The position numbers and the translations under genes were made by a program. From Paralysiella testudinis (GTDB lineage: Bacteria; Pseudomonadota; Gammaproteobacteria; Burkholderiales; Neisseriaceae), in the NCBI RefSeq assembly GCF_016894345.1, contig NZ_CP069798.1, positions 558,001 to 622,000 on the forward strand: a DNA stretch of 64,000 bases, given 5' to 3'. This document shows positions 25,757 to 34,328 of the stretch, in pieces (position 1 is the stretch's first letter; every line of letters starts with the position of its first letter). The notes under the pieces were generated by a model. That model did not search any database. It worked only from the letters and a program-made list of their open reading frames with translations, and was not told the DNA's origin.

Positions 25757-26368
25757 TTATTCCGGCAGCACATCGTTAATCATCATGGCGCGGGTTTGCA
25801 GCCATGCTTGTGTGCAAGCGGCATACTGCGCCAATGGCACCGCCAGCAACAAACGGCAATCGAGCTGTAAATTTTGCTGCAATACTTCGGCATCGTGTTG
25901 TTTGGCAATGCGCAAGGCTTCGCTGAGGTGAGGATAATCGCAACGCAATTGCACGGTTTGGCGCACATCCTGCTCTAGGGTTTGCGCCGCTGCCAGTGCT
26001 TGGGCGGTGGCGGTTTTATAGGCATGAATCAGGCCGGGCACACCCAGCAAGGTACCGCCAAAATAGCGCACCACAATCACCAATACATCGGTAAGCCCGG
26101 CCGAATCAATCTGCCCCAATATCGGCCTGCCGGCGCTGCCCGCCGGTTCGCCGTCGTCGTTGGCGCGGAACTGGTTGCCATCGGTGCCCAAGCGCCAGGC
26201 ATAGCACCAATGCCGTGCTTTATGATGTGCCTCACGCAGCGGATCCAAATGGGTTTTAACGTCTTCCACCCGCACAATCGGATAAGCATGGGCAATAAAG
26301 CGGCTGCCTTTGTCTTTGAATTCCGCGGTAGCAGGCGCGGCCAAGGTGGTATAGCGGGTGGCGCTCAT
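25757..26368 (-). CDS. YigZ/IMPACT family protein
   Basis: A 203-residue protein of the UPF0029/IMPACT family. The conserved N-terminal block includes KDKGSRFIAHAYP, HHKARHWCYAWRLG and NDDGEPAGSAGRPILGQI, then VIVVRYFGGTLLGVPGL. The C-terminal half is the DUF1949-like domain. The molecular role in bacteria is not settled. It starts three bases after the threonine aldolase stop; that stop is part of an uptake sequence, and no separate promoter fits in the gap. Confidence 0.88.
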   Translation of the reverse strand: MSATRYTTLAAPATAEFKDKGSRFIAHAYPIVRVEDVKTHLDPLREAHHKARHWCYAWRLGTDGNQFRANDDGEPAGSAGRPILGQIDSAGLTDVLVIVVRYFGGTLLGVPGLIHAYKTATAQALAAAQTLEQDVRQTVQLRCDYPHLSEALRIAKQHDAEVLQQNLQLDCRLLLAVPLAQYAACTQAWLQTRAMMINDVLPE

Positions 26369-26371
26369 ATT

Positions 26372-27427
26372 TCAGGCAGCCTCTTGGCAGGCGGCCTGAA
26401 TCGCAGCGGCAAAGGCGTCTACTTGCTCGGCAGTGGTGTCGAAGCTGGTCATCCAGCGTACTTCGCCACTGCTTTCGTTCCAGTCGTAAAAATGAAATTG
26501 TTGGTGCAGGACATGAACAGCGGCGGCGGGCAATACCGCAAACACGGCATTGGATTGGCGCGGCTGGGTAATGTGCACGCCCTCAATATTTTTGACTGCC
26601 TGATACAGGCGCTCGGCCATGGCGTTGCTGTGGCTGGCCAGCGTGCGCCACAAATCGTTTTCCAACAAGGCCAAAAATTGGGCGGAGATAAAGCGCATTT
26701 TCGAGCCAAGCTGCATATTGATTTTGCGCAGATACACCATGCTGTCGGCCAGCGCCGGATTCAGCACCACAATACATTCGCCCAACATAATGCCGTTTTT
26801 GGTGCCGCCAAACGACACCATATCCACCCCGGCTGCGGTGGTGATGTCGTGCAGGCTGGCATTTAAATGGGCGGCGGCATTGGCCAAACGCGCACCATCC
26901 ATATACAGCCACATGCCGTGCTGATGGCAATAATCGGCAATGGCGCGGATTTCGGCCACGCTGTAGCAAGTGCCCAGCTCGGTGGTTTGGCTGATGTATA
27001 CCGCGCGCGCTTGGGCGCGGTGTTCATTGCCCCAGCCCCAAGCTTGTTTGGCAATCAGCTCCGGTGTGAGCTTGCCATCGACAGTGGCCACTGCGAAGAT
27101 TTTAATCCCAGCCACATATTCGGGTGCCACGCCTTCGTCGTTATGGATGTGGGCGCTGTCGGCACAAATCACCGCGCCGTAGCGCGGCAGCAGTGCCTGC
27201 AAAGCCATCACATTGGCACCGGTGCCATTAAACACCGGAAACGCTTGCGCTTGCTCGCCAAACTGCTGCCGGATGCACTGCTTTAATTGTTCGGTATACA
27301 CATCGGCACCGTAAGCAGGCTGGTGGCCGCCGTTGGCGGTGGCAATGGCAGCCAATATCTGCGGGTGGATGCCGGAATAATTATCCGAAGCAAAGGCAAA
27401 ATCATGGGGATTGTGTAGGGCTTGCAT
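26372..27427 (-). CDS. ltaE: Low-specificity L-threonine aldolase
   Basis: A 351-residue fold-type I PLP enzyme splitting L-threonine (or allo-threonine) into glycine and acetaldehyde. PLP lysine is Lys210 in SFGGTKNGIMLGE. FNGTGANV (66-73) binds the cofactor phosphate, HIHNDEGVAPE supplies the ring-stacking histidine and LYMDGARLANA the pyridine-contacting aspartate. The last codons read GAG-GCT-GCC-TGA, which is an uptake sequence, so the C-terminus and stop are set by a DUS. It heads an operon with the YigZ-like and phosphatase-like genes. A long Correia-like element lies 32 bp upstream of the start. Confidence 0.9.
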   Translation of the reverse strand: MQALHNPHDFAFASDNYSGIHPQILAAIATANGGHQPAYGADVYTEQLKQCIRQQFGEQAQAFPVFNGTGANVMALQALLPRYGAVICADSAHIHNDEGVAPEYVAGIKIFAVATVDGKLTPELIAKQAWGWGNEHRAQARAVYISQTTELGTCYSVAEIRAIADYCHQHGMWLYMDGARLANAAAHLNASLHDITTAAGVDMVSFGGTKNGIMLGECIVVLNPALADSMVYLRKINMQLGSKMRFISAQFLALLENDLWRTLASHSNAMAERLYQAVKNIEGVHITQPRQSNAVFAVLPAAAVHVLHQQFHFYDWNESSGEVRWMTSFDTTAEQVDAFAAAIQAACQEAA

Positions 27428-27458
27428 AGCTGTGCTTTCTTAACATTACAAGAATATA

Positions 27459-27609
27459 ATACCAATCCTAAAAATAAGCTAACTGCGTTGGCTCACCTGA
27501 TTGTACTACTTGTACTATCTTGGCTCAGCTCAAAGAGAACGATTTACTAAGGCACTGAAGCACCAAATAAATCAGTTCCGCCTTGTTATCTTATTTTTAG
27601 AATGGGTAT
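27459..27609. repeat. Correia-like element, long form (151 bp)
   Basis: Ends ATACCAATCCTAAAAATAA and a near-complement. The extra block contains AAAGAGAACGATTTACTAAG and a CACTGAAGCACCAA segment, matching in reverse the long neisserial Correia interior (CTTGGTGCTTCAG, then CGTTCTCTTTGAGCT). The same block is in the copy at 52004. Confidence 0.85.
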
Positions 27610-27657
27610 AAGGCTACCTGAAAGGCTTGGTTTCACTTTCAGGCAGCCTTGTTGGCA

Positions 27658-27673
27658 TGTTTCACGTGGAACA
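27658..27673. promoter_or_regulatory. parS-like site (one mismatch)
   Basis: TGTTTCACGTGGAACA differs at one base from the ParB-binding consensus TGTTTCACGTGAAACA. Confidence 0.65.
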
Positions 27674-27693
27674 CCAATCCAATTGCAACAGTA

Positions 27694-27727
27694 TAAAAAG
27701 GCTGCCTGAAGTTTTCAGGCAGCCTTA
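27694..27727 (-). terminator. DUS-pair terminator after etfA
   Basis: Two closely spaced inverted uptake sequences preceded by an A-run, about 25 bp beyond the etfA stop. Confidence 0.75.
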
Positions 27728-27733
27728 GCATTG

Positions 27734-27749
27734 TGTTTCACGTGAAACA
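27734..27749. promoter_or_regulatory. parS site (perfect palindrome)
   Basis: TGTTTCACGTGAAACA is an exact match to the consensus ParB/Spo0J centromere site. It lies between the etfA stop and its terminator, with a second near-perfect site 76 bp away. Confidence 0.85.
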
Positions 27750-27751
27750 TT

Positions 27752-28687
27752 TTAGCCGTTTAATGCGGCCACCAATTCCGGCACCGCAGTAAACAAATCG
27801 GCCACTAAGCCATAATCGGCCACATTGAAAATGGCCGCTTCTGGGTCTTTGTTGATGGCCACAATCACTTTGCTGTCTTGCATACCGGCCAAATGTTGGA
27901 TAGCGCCGGAAATGCCCACCGCAATATACAGCTCCGGTGCCACTACTTTGCCGGTTTGGCCTACCTGGTAATCATTGGGCGCATAGCCCGCATCCACCGC
28001 GGCGCGTGAAGCGCCGATGGCGGCGTTTAATTTATCCGCCAGTGGCAACAGCACTGCATTGAATTGTTCGGCACTGCCCAAAGCACGGCCACCAGACACG
28101 ATCACTTTGGCCTGAGTTAATTCCGGGCGGTCGGATTGAGTAAGCTCGCGGCCCACAAAACGGCTTAAATTTTGCGGGGCGGCAGCGGCAACCGTTTCTA
28201 CTGCCGCAGAGCCGCCATTGGCGGGCGCGGCATCAAATGCGGTGGCGCGGAAGGTGAGCACCAACTTGGGCTCTGCACTTTTTACGGTGGCAAACGCATT
28301 GCCCGCATAAATCGGGCGCACAAAAGTGTGGGCGTCTACCACTTCGGTTAAATCGGAAATTTGCGAACAATCCAGCAAAGCGGCCACACGCGGCAGCAGG
28401 TTTTTACCGAAAGCGGTAGCAGTAGCACCAATATGGCTGTAATCACCCGCCACGCTCACCACCAGCGGCGCCAGCTCTTCGGCCAAGCCTTCAGCATAAT
28501 GCGGCGCATCGGCCAGCAACACTTTGGTCACACCGGCCACTTGTTTGGCTTGTTCGGCCACAGCAGCGGCACCATTGCCCGCCACCAATACATGCACGTC
28601 ACCCAATTTAGCCGCCGCAGTAACGGCGTGCAAAGTGGCGTGGTTGAGTTGTTGGTTGTTGTGTTCTGCAATAATCAATACCGTCAT
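27752..28687 (-). CDS. etfA: Electron transfer flavoprotein, alpha subunit
   Basis: A 311-residue subunit of the FAD-containing heterodimer that passes electrons from acyl-CoA and other dehydrogenases to ETF-quinone oxidoreductase. The C-terminal FAD domain shows [15 protein letters not shown], then [23 protein letters not shown] and [12 protein letters not shown], the ETF-alpha signature. The N-terminal domain starts [20 protein letters not shown] precedes the start. It begins 10 bp after etfB and is followed by a parS motif and a DUS terminator. Confidence 0.96.
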   Translation of the reverse strand: MTVLIIAEHNNQQLNHATLHAVTAAAKLGDVHVLVAGNGAAAVAEQAKQVAGVTKVLLADAPHYAEGLAEELAPLVVSVAGDYSHIGATATAFGKNLLPRVAALLDCSQISDLTEVVDAHTFVRPIYAGNAFATVKSAEPKLVLTFRATAFDAAPANGGSAAVETVAAAAPQNLSRFVGRELTQSDRPELTQAKVIVSGGRALGSAEQFNAVLLPLADKLNAAIGASRAAVDAGYAPNDYQVGQTGKVVAPELYIAVGISGAIQHLAGMQDSKVIVAINKDPEAAIFNVADYGLVADLFTAVPELVAALNG

Positions 28688-28697
28688 GGCAATCTCC

Positions 28698-29447
28698 TTA
28701 AATGGCCTTAGCTTCGTTTTTTAACTTGGCCACCAGCTCGGCCACGCTGTCCACTTTAATGCCCGCGCTGCGTGCTTTGGGCTCGGCCACTTTCACCTGC
28801 TGCAAGCGCGCCGCCACATCCACACCCAAATCGGCCACGGTTTTTTTGTCCAACGGCTTTTTCTTGGCTTGCATAATGTTGGGTAATTTAACATAACGCG
28901 GTTCGTTCAAGCGCAAATCGGTGCTGATAACGGCAGGTAGCTTCAAAGCCACGGTTTCCAAGCCACCATCAATTTCGCGGGTAACCAGCACTTCACCATC
29001 GGCCAACACCACTTTGCTGGCAAATGTGCCTTGGGGTGCGTTGAGTAAAGCCGCCAGCATTTGCGCAGTTTGATTGGCATCGTCGTCAATCGCCTGTTTG
29101 CCCAAAATCAGCAAATCCGGATTTTCGGTAGCAGCCACTGCTTTGAGCAGTTTGGCTACTGCCAAAGGCTCTAATTTTTCGTCGGTTTCCACATGAATGG
29201 CGCGATCGGCGCCCATGGCCAAAGCCGTGCGCAAAGTTTCTTCGCACTGCTTCACGCCCAAAGACACCACCACAATTTCATTGATGCTGCCCGCTTCTTT
29301 CAAACGCACGGCTTCTTCCACCGCGATTTCATCAAACGGGTTCATCGACATTTTTACATTGCCAATGTCCACATCCGAGCCATCGGTTTTCACCCGCACT
29401 TTTACGTTGTAATCCACCACGCGTTTTACCGCCACCAGTGCTTTCAT
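28698..29447 (-). CDS. etfB: Electron transfer flavoprotein, beta subunit
   Basis: A 249-residue AMP-binding partner of EtfA. It starts [20 protein letters not shown] and has [33 protein letters not shown] and the signature region [17 protein letters not shown], all typical of EtfB. A strong AAGGAGG site precedes the start. First gene of a two-gene operon with etfA. Confidence 0.96.
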   Translation of the reverse strand: MKALVAVKRVVDYNVKVRVKTDGSDVDIGNVKMSMNPFDEIAVEEAVRLKEAGSINEIVVVSLGVKQCEETLRTALAMGADRAIHVETDEKLEPLAVAKLLKAVAATENPDLLILGKQAIDDDANQTAQMLAALLNAPQGTFASKVVLADGEVLVTREIDGGLETVALKLPAVISTDLRLNEPRYVKLPNIMQAKKKPLDKKTVADLGVDVAARLQQVKVAEPKARSAGIKVDSVAELVAKLKNEAKAI

Positions 29448-29637
29448 GCAGCCTCCTTGTCAGTTATTTTAATCAATCTATGCTGCCTGAAATTCGGAAT
29501 AAAATATCTGTTTTCAGGCAGCCTTGTCAGTACCAAATCAGCCTATTGTGCCTACTTTTGCTGCATTGAACAAGCCGGATTACCATCTCTTCTGCACCTC
29601 GAAACAATATCAGCCATAAAACTCAGGCATCCCCATT

Positions 29638-29657
29638 TTATCCACAACTTATCCACT
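29638..29657. promoter_or_regulatory. Two adjacent DnaA boxes
   Basis: TTATCCACA (29638-29646) is a perfect DnaA box; TTATCCACT (29649-29657) differs at one base and has the same orientation. They lie 66 bp upstream of the trmO start. Confidence 0.6.
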
Positions 29658-29722
29658 GTAATTTACACAAAACACAGCATCGTGCCACAATTCTGGTTTT
29701 CAAAACCCATTTAGCCCACATC

Positions 29723-30439
29723 ATGTCACTCCCTTGCCATACCGTAGCAGCCATTGGCTTTATCCAATCCCCCTACAAACAAAAATTCGGTGTTGCCCGA
29801 CAGCCCGGCTTGGTGCCTGCGGCGGAAGTGGTATTGCCTTTATTACCGATTTACGGCGCTGATTGTGTGCGCGGTTTGGCTGAATTTGATTACGTGTGGC
29901 TGCAATTTGTGTTTCACGGCGTGGTGGAAGAAGGCTGGTCGCCACTGGTGCGCCCGCCGCGTTTGGGCGGTAAGCAGAAAATGGGGGTATTTGCCACCCG
30001 CAGCCCGCACCGGCCGAATCATTTGGGTTTGTCTTTATTAAAATTGGAACGCATTGAGGTTGATAAGCAAGTGCGTCTTTATTTAAGCGGTGCCGATTTA
30101 TTGGATGGCACCCCGGTGCTCGACATCAAACCTTACATTCCCTTTGTTGAAGCCAAGCCTGAAGCCTGTAGCGGTTTTGTGGCCGGGCCGCCGCCTTTAT
30201 TGCAGGTTTGTTGGCTGCCTGAAGCCGAGCAGGCTTTTCAGGCAGCCTCTTTGGGGGCTGATTTTCGTTTGTTGTTGGAACAAAGCATTGCCCAAGATCC
30301 GCGCCCTGCGTATCAAAACATTCAAGAGCGGATATATGTGATGCATTTGGCCAGCACCGATGTTTATTTTCGGATTGACCAGCAAATTGCATGGGTGGTG
30401 GATTTAAAGCCACATTTGGAAACAATCAAAGGTTTTTAA
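29723..30439 (+). CDS. trmO: tRNA (N6-threonylcarbamoyladenosine-37) methyltransferase TrmO
   Basis: A 238-residue TsaA/VirR-like protein that methylates t6A to m6t6A in tRNA-Thr. The N-terminal domain contains GFIQSPYKQKFGVARQPGLVP, the beta-barrel core has FATRSPHRPNHLGLSLL, and LLDGTPVLDIKPYIPF is the third family block. The C-terminal domain carries an uptake sequence in frame (30232-30246). No clear Shine-Dalgarno precedes ATG 29723. Its substrate depends on the TsaC pathway (gene at 20990), but the two are not linked transcriptionally. A DnaA-box pair lies just upstream. Confidence 0.9.
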   Translation: MSLPCHTVAAIGFIQSPYKQKFGVARQPGLVPAAEVVLPLLPIYGADCVRGLAEFDYVWLQFVFHGVVEEGWSPLVRPPRLGGKQKMGVFATRSPHRPNHLGLSLLKLERIEVDKQVRLYLSGADLLDGTPVLDIKPYIPFVEAKPEACSGFVAGPPPLLQVCWLPEAEQAFQAASLGADFRLLLEQSIAQDPRPAYQNIQERIYVMHLASTDVYFRIDQQIAWVVDLKPHLETIKGF

Positions 30440-30575
30440 TAGCTATATTTAAAATAAAAAGATGAAGAAATAGTTGAAGGCATAAGTTTGGCGGATAAGT
30501 TTTTTAATCATGTCAAAATAAGAGTTTGAACAATGCAAACTGAGGCTGTCTATCTGCGGGCAGATTGTGCACAAT

Positions 30576-30584
30576 TGTGGATAA
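30576..30584. promoter_or_regulatory. DnaA box upstream of lpxC
   Basis: TGTGGATAA is a perfect DnaA box (minus orientation) in the 284-bp AT-rich gap between trmO and lpxC. The gap also has one DUS near 30594-30606 and nothing else recognised. Confidence 0.5.
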
Positions 30585-30723
30585 ATTAATCTTTTTCAGG
30601 CAGCCTGTGCATAAAACAACACTTTGCCAATTCAATTTAACCAAACTATCCCCAATTTGATAAAAACAACTGCCATCCTCTGGCGCTTGGGATTATGATG
30701 TTATTTATTATCAAGGAAACCTT

Positions 30724-31641
30724 ATGCTGCAAAGAACCTTGGCCAAATCAATCAGCGTTACCGGTGTGGGTTTACACTCTGGCGAACGGGTACGCCTTAC
30801 CTTACACCCTGCGGCTGAAAACAGCGGTATCTTATTTCGCCGCACGGATCTTGAAGGTGAGCAAGGCCAAATCATTGTGCTTAGCCCTTATCTGATTAAC
30901 GACACCCGCCTGTCTTCAACTGTGGTAACCGACCAAGGCGTGCGTGTGGGCACCATTGAACATATTATGTCGGCGCTGGCCGCCTACGGTATCGACAACA
31001 TTTTGATTGAGCTGAACGCCCCGGAAATTCCGATTATGGACGGCTCCAGCCTGCCGTTCGTGTATTTGCTGCAAGATGCGGGTATTGTTGACCAGGCCGC
31101 GGAAAAGCGCTTTTTACGCATTAAAGCGCCGGTGGAAGTGCGCGAGCCGGACAAATGGGTGCGTTTCGAGCCGTATGAAGGCTTTAAAATTACCCTCACC
31201 ATTGCTTTTGATCATCCCGTGTTCAACCGCAGCAAGCAAACCTTTACCATCGATTTTGCCGGGCAATCCTATATCGACGAAATTGCGCGTGCGCGTACTT
31301 TCGGCTTTATGCAGGAAGTGGAATTGATGCGCAGCCATAATCTGGGCTTAGGCGGCAATCTGAACAATGCAATTGTGATTGACGACACCGATGTGCTCAA
31401 TCCGGACGGCTTGCGCTATGCAGACGAATTTGTGCGCCACAAAATTTTAGATGCCATTGGCGATTTGTATATTGCCGGCCACCCGATAATTGGTGCCTTC
31501 ACCGGCCACAAATCCGGCCATGCCGTTAATAATGCATTGTTGCGCAAAATTTTGGCCGATGAAAGCACACACGAATGGGTGAGTTTTCCACGAAACAAAG
31601 GTTTACCGGCCGCTTTTCATGGCTTACCGAAGGCTGCCTGA
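30724..31641 (+). CDS. lpxC: UDP-3-O-acyl-N-acetylglucosamine deacetylase
   Basis: A 305-residue zinc amidase for the committed step of lipid A synthesis. It starts [20 protein letters not shown]. Zinc ligands include His80 in TIEHIMSAL and the His/Asp of the [10 protein letters not shown] motif; the general base region is in [11 protein letters not shown]. Length equals that of E. coli LpxC. AAGGAAACC precedes the start. The last codons are AAG-GCT-GCC-TGA, so an uptake sequence provides the stop. It is not near other lpx genes here. Confidence 0.96.
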   Translation: MLQRTLAKSISVTGVGLHSGERVRLTLHPAAENSGILFRRTDLEGEQGQIIVLSPYLINDTRLSSTVVTDQGVRVGTIEHIMSALAAYGIDNILIELNAPEIPIMDGSSLPFVYLLQDAGIVDQAAEKRFLRIKAPVEVREPDKWVRFEPYEGFKITLTIAFDHPVFNRSKQTFTIDFAGQSYIDEIARARTFGFMQEVELMRSHNLGLGGNLNNAIVIDDTDVLNPDGLRYADEFVRHKILDAIGDLYIAGHPIIGAFTGHKSGHAVNNALLRKILADESTHEWVSFPRNKGLPAAFHGLPKAA

Positions 31642-31990
31642 AACAACAGTGTTGTAATAATAAAACCATTTAATTTGATTAAAATCAACCTTTGTCAAAA
31701 TAATATCTATATTTGATAAAATGCACATTAAGAAATAATGTTGTTTAAAATTAAATATGGTATTATTACCCTATAGTTAATGGCAATTATTAGCTTTCTT
31801 AAGATATTTGTTATTAATTGAATGATTGATTAGCGATGTTTTGAAAATACGCCGCTTGGAAGCATTTTGTTTTTGCTTGGAATTCTAGGCATCGCACTTT
31901 TCAGCATATCACCAATTAATCTTAAGTGCAGATAATGCACAGTTGGTTAAGTCTTGGATAAATCTCTATTTTTATAAGTTCGGAGGAAAT
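31642..31990. other. AT-rich intergenic region before the Roadblock-like gene
   Basis: About 350 bp, markedly AT-rich, no reading frame of note. It probably contains the promoter for the downstream pair; several TATAAT-like hexamers prevent choosing one. Confidence 0.4.
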
Positions 31991-32350
31991 ATGAATTACG
32001 ATAACGCTGTATCACAAATGTTGAATGTTGATGGTGCTTTGGCCGCTGCGGTAGTGGATTTTGACAGCGGCATGCTGCTGGCTGGCGGCGGTTCTGCCGC
32101 TATTGATTTGGAAATCGCTGCTGCGGGCAATACCGAAGTGATGCGTGCCAAAATGAAAACCATGAAAATGCTGGGCTTGAAAGACGAAATCGAAGACATC
32201 TTGATTACCTTGGGCAAACAATACCACTTGCTGCGTCCGCTGCAACGCCATACCGGCCTGTTCCTTTACTCCGTATTGGACAAATCCAAATCCAATTTGG
32301 CTTTGGCACGCCGCTCTTTAGTTGACGTTGAACGCGAAATGGATAAATAA
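31991..32350 (+). CDS. Roadblock/LC7-like small protein
   Basis: A 119-residue cytoplasmic protein. The pattern VDGALAAAVVDFDSGMLLAGGG, followed by a helix and a YHLLRPLQRHTGLFLYSVLDK strand pair, resembles the Roadblock/LC7 fold, whose bacterial members (for example MglB) regulate small GTPases or polarity. This is by pattern only. The ATG at 31991 has a perfect GGAGG five bases upstream; the frame extends 16 codons further but without a site. The next gene follows after 37 bp in the same direction and shares its terminator, so the pair is likely an operon. Confidence 0.65.
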   Translation: MNYDNAVSQMLNVDGALAAAVVDFDSGMLLAGGGSAAIDLEIAAAGNTEVMRAKMKTMKMLGLKDEIEDILITLGKQYHLLRPLQRHTGLFLYSVLDKSKSNLALARRSLVDVEREMDK

Positions 32351-32387
32351 GCCGCAAATCCATTTTAACAAGTAAGAAAGGGAATTT

Positions 32388-32588
32388 ATGCCTCAAACTT
32401 TGGTTAATATTGGTGGTATCAGCGGTAAAGCTGATGCGGATAAGCTGGTTGGTGCTGGTGAAGCACTTAACGGCGTGAAGCTGGTGAATGTCAACTTTGA
32501 AGACGGTCGCGTGGTGATTACTCACGAAGCAGGCTTTGATGTAGAAGCATTCAAAAAAGCAGCCACTGATTTAGGATTTTCTGCTTAA
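32388..32588 (+). CDS. HMA-fold small protein lacking the metal-binding cysteines
   Basis: A 66-residue protein whose layout (VNIGGISGKADADKLVGAGE, then ALNGVKLVNVNFEDGRVVI, then FDVEAFKKAATDLGF) follows a heavy-metal-associated domain, with babbabb order. The CxxC that binds Cu(I) or other metals is absent; the loop reads GGISGKAD and the protein has no cysteine at all. It therefore cannot be a typical metallochaperone and may be a protein-interaction module. AAAGGG precedes the start. A strong terminator follows. Confidence 0.65.
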   Translation: MPQTLVNIGGISGKADADKLVGAGEALNGVKLVNVNFEDGRVVITHEAGFDVEAFKKAATDLGFSA

Positions 32589-32606
32589 GTGCAACAGTTG
32601 TATTAC

Positions 32607-32639
32607 AAAAGCCTGTCTCATAAAGACAGGCTTTTTTGT
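32607..32639 (+). terminator. Terminator of the Roadblock/HMA-like operon
   Basis: AAAAGCCTGTCT and AGACAGGCTTTT pair around a short loop, followed by a T-run. Confidence 0.9.
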
Positions 32640-32651
32640 GTTATGCAATTC

Positions 32652-32721
32652 ATACCAATTCTACAAAATAAGATAACAAGGCGGCGAGCCAACACAGTTA
32701 GGTTATTTTTCGAATTGGTAT
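32652..32721. repeat. Correia-like element, internally deleted (70 bp)
   Basis: Both ends are intact but the interior jumps from GGCGGCGAGC directly to CAACACAGTTAG. In the neighbouring copy the missing segment lies between two GGCGAGC direct repeats, so it was probably lost by recombination or slippage between them. Confidence 0.8.
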
Positions 32722-32731
32722 TATGATATTA

Positions 32732-32834
32732 AACCAATTCTATAAAATAAGATAACAAGGCGGCGAGCTGAAGACAGTACAAGTAGTACGGCAAGGCGAG
32801 CCAACGCAGTTAGGTTATTTTATAGAATTGGTAT
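32732..32834. repeat. Correia-like element, short form, abutting gnd
   Basis: About 103 bp, full short-form interior (GAAGACAGTACAAGTAGTAC). The left end reads AAACCAATTC where other copies have ATACCAATTC. Its right edge reaches the gnd stop codon. Confidence 0.85.
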
Positions 32835-34288
32835 TAAACATCATAAACACCCGAAGCCGTATCCCCACCTTGGCCGGTCCAGTTGGTATGGAAAAATTGC
32901 CCGCGTGGCGCATCAATACGCTCATAAGTGTGGGCGCCGAAATAATCGCGTTGGGCTTGCAGCAGATTAGCGGGCAATTGAGCGTTGGTATAGCCGTCTA
33001 AAAAGGTGAGTGCCGAGGCCATGCAGGGCATGGGTAGGCCGATTTCAATCGCTTTGGCCACCACACGCCGCCATGCGGGCAAGCATTGCAGCAAAATATT
33101 TTTGAAGTAAGGATCCAGCCCTAAAAACAGCAAATCCGGGCGGGCTGCATAAGCATCGCGGATATTACCCAAGAAGGCGCTGCGGATAATACAGCCTTCA
33201 CGCCACAATAGGGCAGTATTGCCGTAGTTAAGCTGCCAATCAAAAGCATCGGAAGCCTCGCGCATCAACATAAAGCCTTGCGCATAAGAAATGATTTTAG
33301 ACGCCAGCAAAGCCTGGCGCAAATCAGCCACCCATTGATCTGTACTGCCTTGTTGATCAATCGGCCGGATTTGCTGCCTGAATGCGGCCGATGCTTCCAA
33401 GCGTTGTTGTTTCAAAGCAGAAACACAGCGGGCAAACACGGCTTCGGTAATCAGGGTTAGGGGAATGCCGAAATCGAGCGCATTGATGCCGGTCCATTTG
33501 CCGGTGCCTTTTTGCCCGGCGGTATCCAGGATTTTTTCTAACAGCGGGCTGTTGTCGCTGTCTTTAAAACCCAAAATATCGGCAGTTATTTCAATTAAAT
33601 AGCTGTTCAGCTCGGTTTGATTCCAATCTTGAAACACTTGCTGCATGGTGTGGTGATCCAAACCCAATGCGGCTTTTAAAAAATGATAGGCTTCGGCAAT
33701 CAGCTGCATATCACCGTATTCAATGCCGTTGTGCACCATTTTCACGAAATGGCCGGCTCCGTCTTTGCCCACCCAATCGCAACAAGGCTCGCCGTCTTTG
33801 GTTTTGGCGGCTATGGCCTGCAAAATGGGTTTCACATACGGCCAAGCCGCTTCATTACCACCGGGCATAATTGAAGGGCCATTGCGTGCGCCTTCTTCAC
33901 CGCCGGACACACCCGCACCCACAAATAAAATGCCTTTTTTAGCCAGATAAGCCACGCGGCGATTGGTGTCGGGGTAGTTGGCATTGCCGCCGTCGATAAT
34001 AATATCGCCTGCCTCCAAATAGGGCAGCAATTGCTCGATATAGTCGTCTACCACGCTGCCTGCACGTACCATCAGCATGATTTTGCGTGGATGGCTGAGT
34101 TTGGCGGTTAAATCAGCCAAGCTGTAGGCTGCGCTGATATGGGTGTTTTTAGCCACGCCATTAATAAATGCTTCTGTTTTTTCAGCAGTGCGATTATAGG
34201 CAACCACTTTAAAACCGTGGCCGTTCATATTTAAGATTAGGTTTTGGCCCATCACGGCCAAACCGATAACGCCAATATCGGCTTGCAT
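32834..34288 (-). CDS. gnd: 6-phosphogluconate dehydrogenase, decarboxylating
   Basis: A 484-residue NADP enzyme of the oxidative pentose-phosphate pathway, yielding ribulose 5-phosphate. IGVIGLAVMGQNLILNM is the N-terminal Rossmann motif, GVSGGEEGARNGPSIMPGG the substrate-binding block and HFVKMVHNGIEYGDMQLI contains the catalytic lysine. The C-terminal tail has FFHTNWTGQGG. ATG at 34288 (AAGGAAC upstream) is preferred to longer frames. The upstream region is the AT-rich tract and DnaA-box cluster, and a Correia-like element touches its stop. Confidence 0.95.
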   Translation of the reverse strand: MQADIGVIGLAVMGQNLILNMNGHGFKVVAYNRTAEKTEAFINGVAKNTHISAAYSLADLTAKLSHPRKIMLMVRAGSVVDDYIEQLLPYLEAGDIIIDGGNANYPDTNRRVAYLAKKGILFVGAGVSGGEEGARNGPSIMPGGNEAAWPYVKPILQAIAAKTKDGEPCCDWVGKDGAGHFVKMVHNGIEYGDMQLIAEAYHFLKAALGLDHHTMQQVFQDWNQTELNSYLIEITADILGFKDSDNSPLLEKILDTAGQKGTGKWTGINALDFGIPLTLITEAVFARCVSALKQQRLEASAAFRQQIRPIDQQGSTDQWVADLRQALLASKIISYAQGFMLMREASDAFDWQLNYGNTALLWREGCIIRSAFLGNIRDAYAARPDLLFLGLDPYFKNILLQCLPAWRRVVAKAIEIGLPMPCMASALTFLDGYTNAQLPANLLQAQRDYFGAHTYERIDAPRGQFFHTNWTGQGGDTASGVYDV

Positions 34289-34328
34289 AGTGTTCCTTAA
34301 TGCCGGTTTAGCACCGGGATAATGAGGC

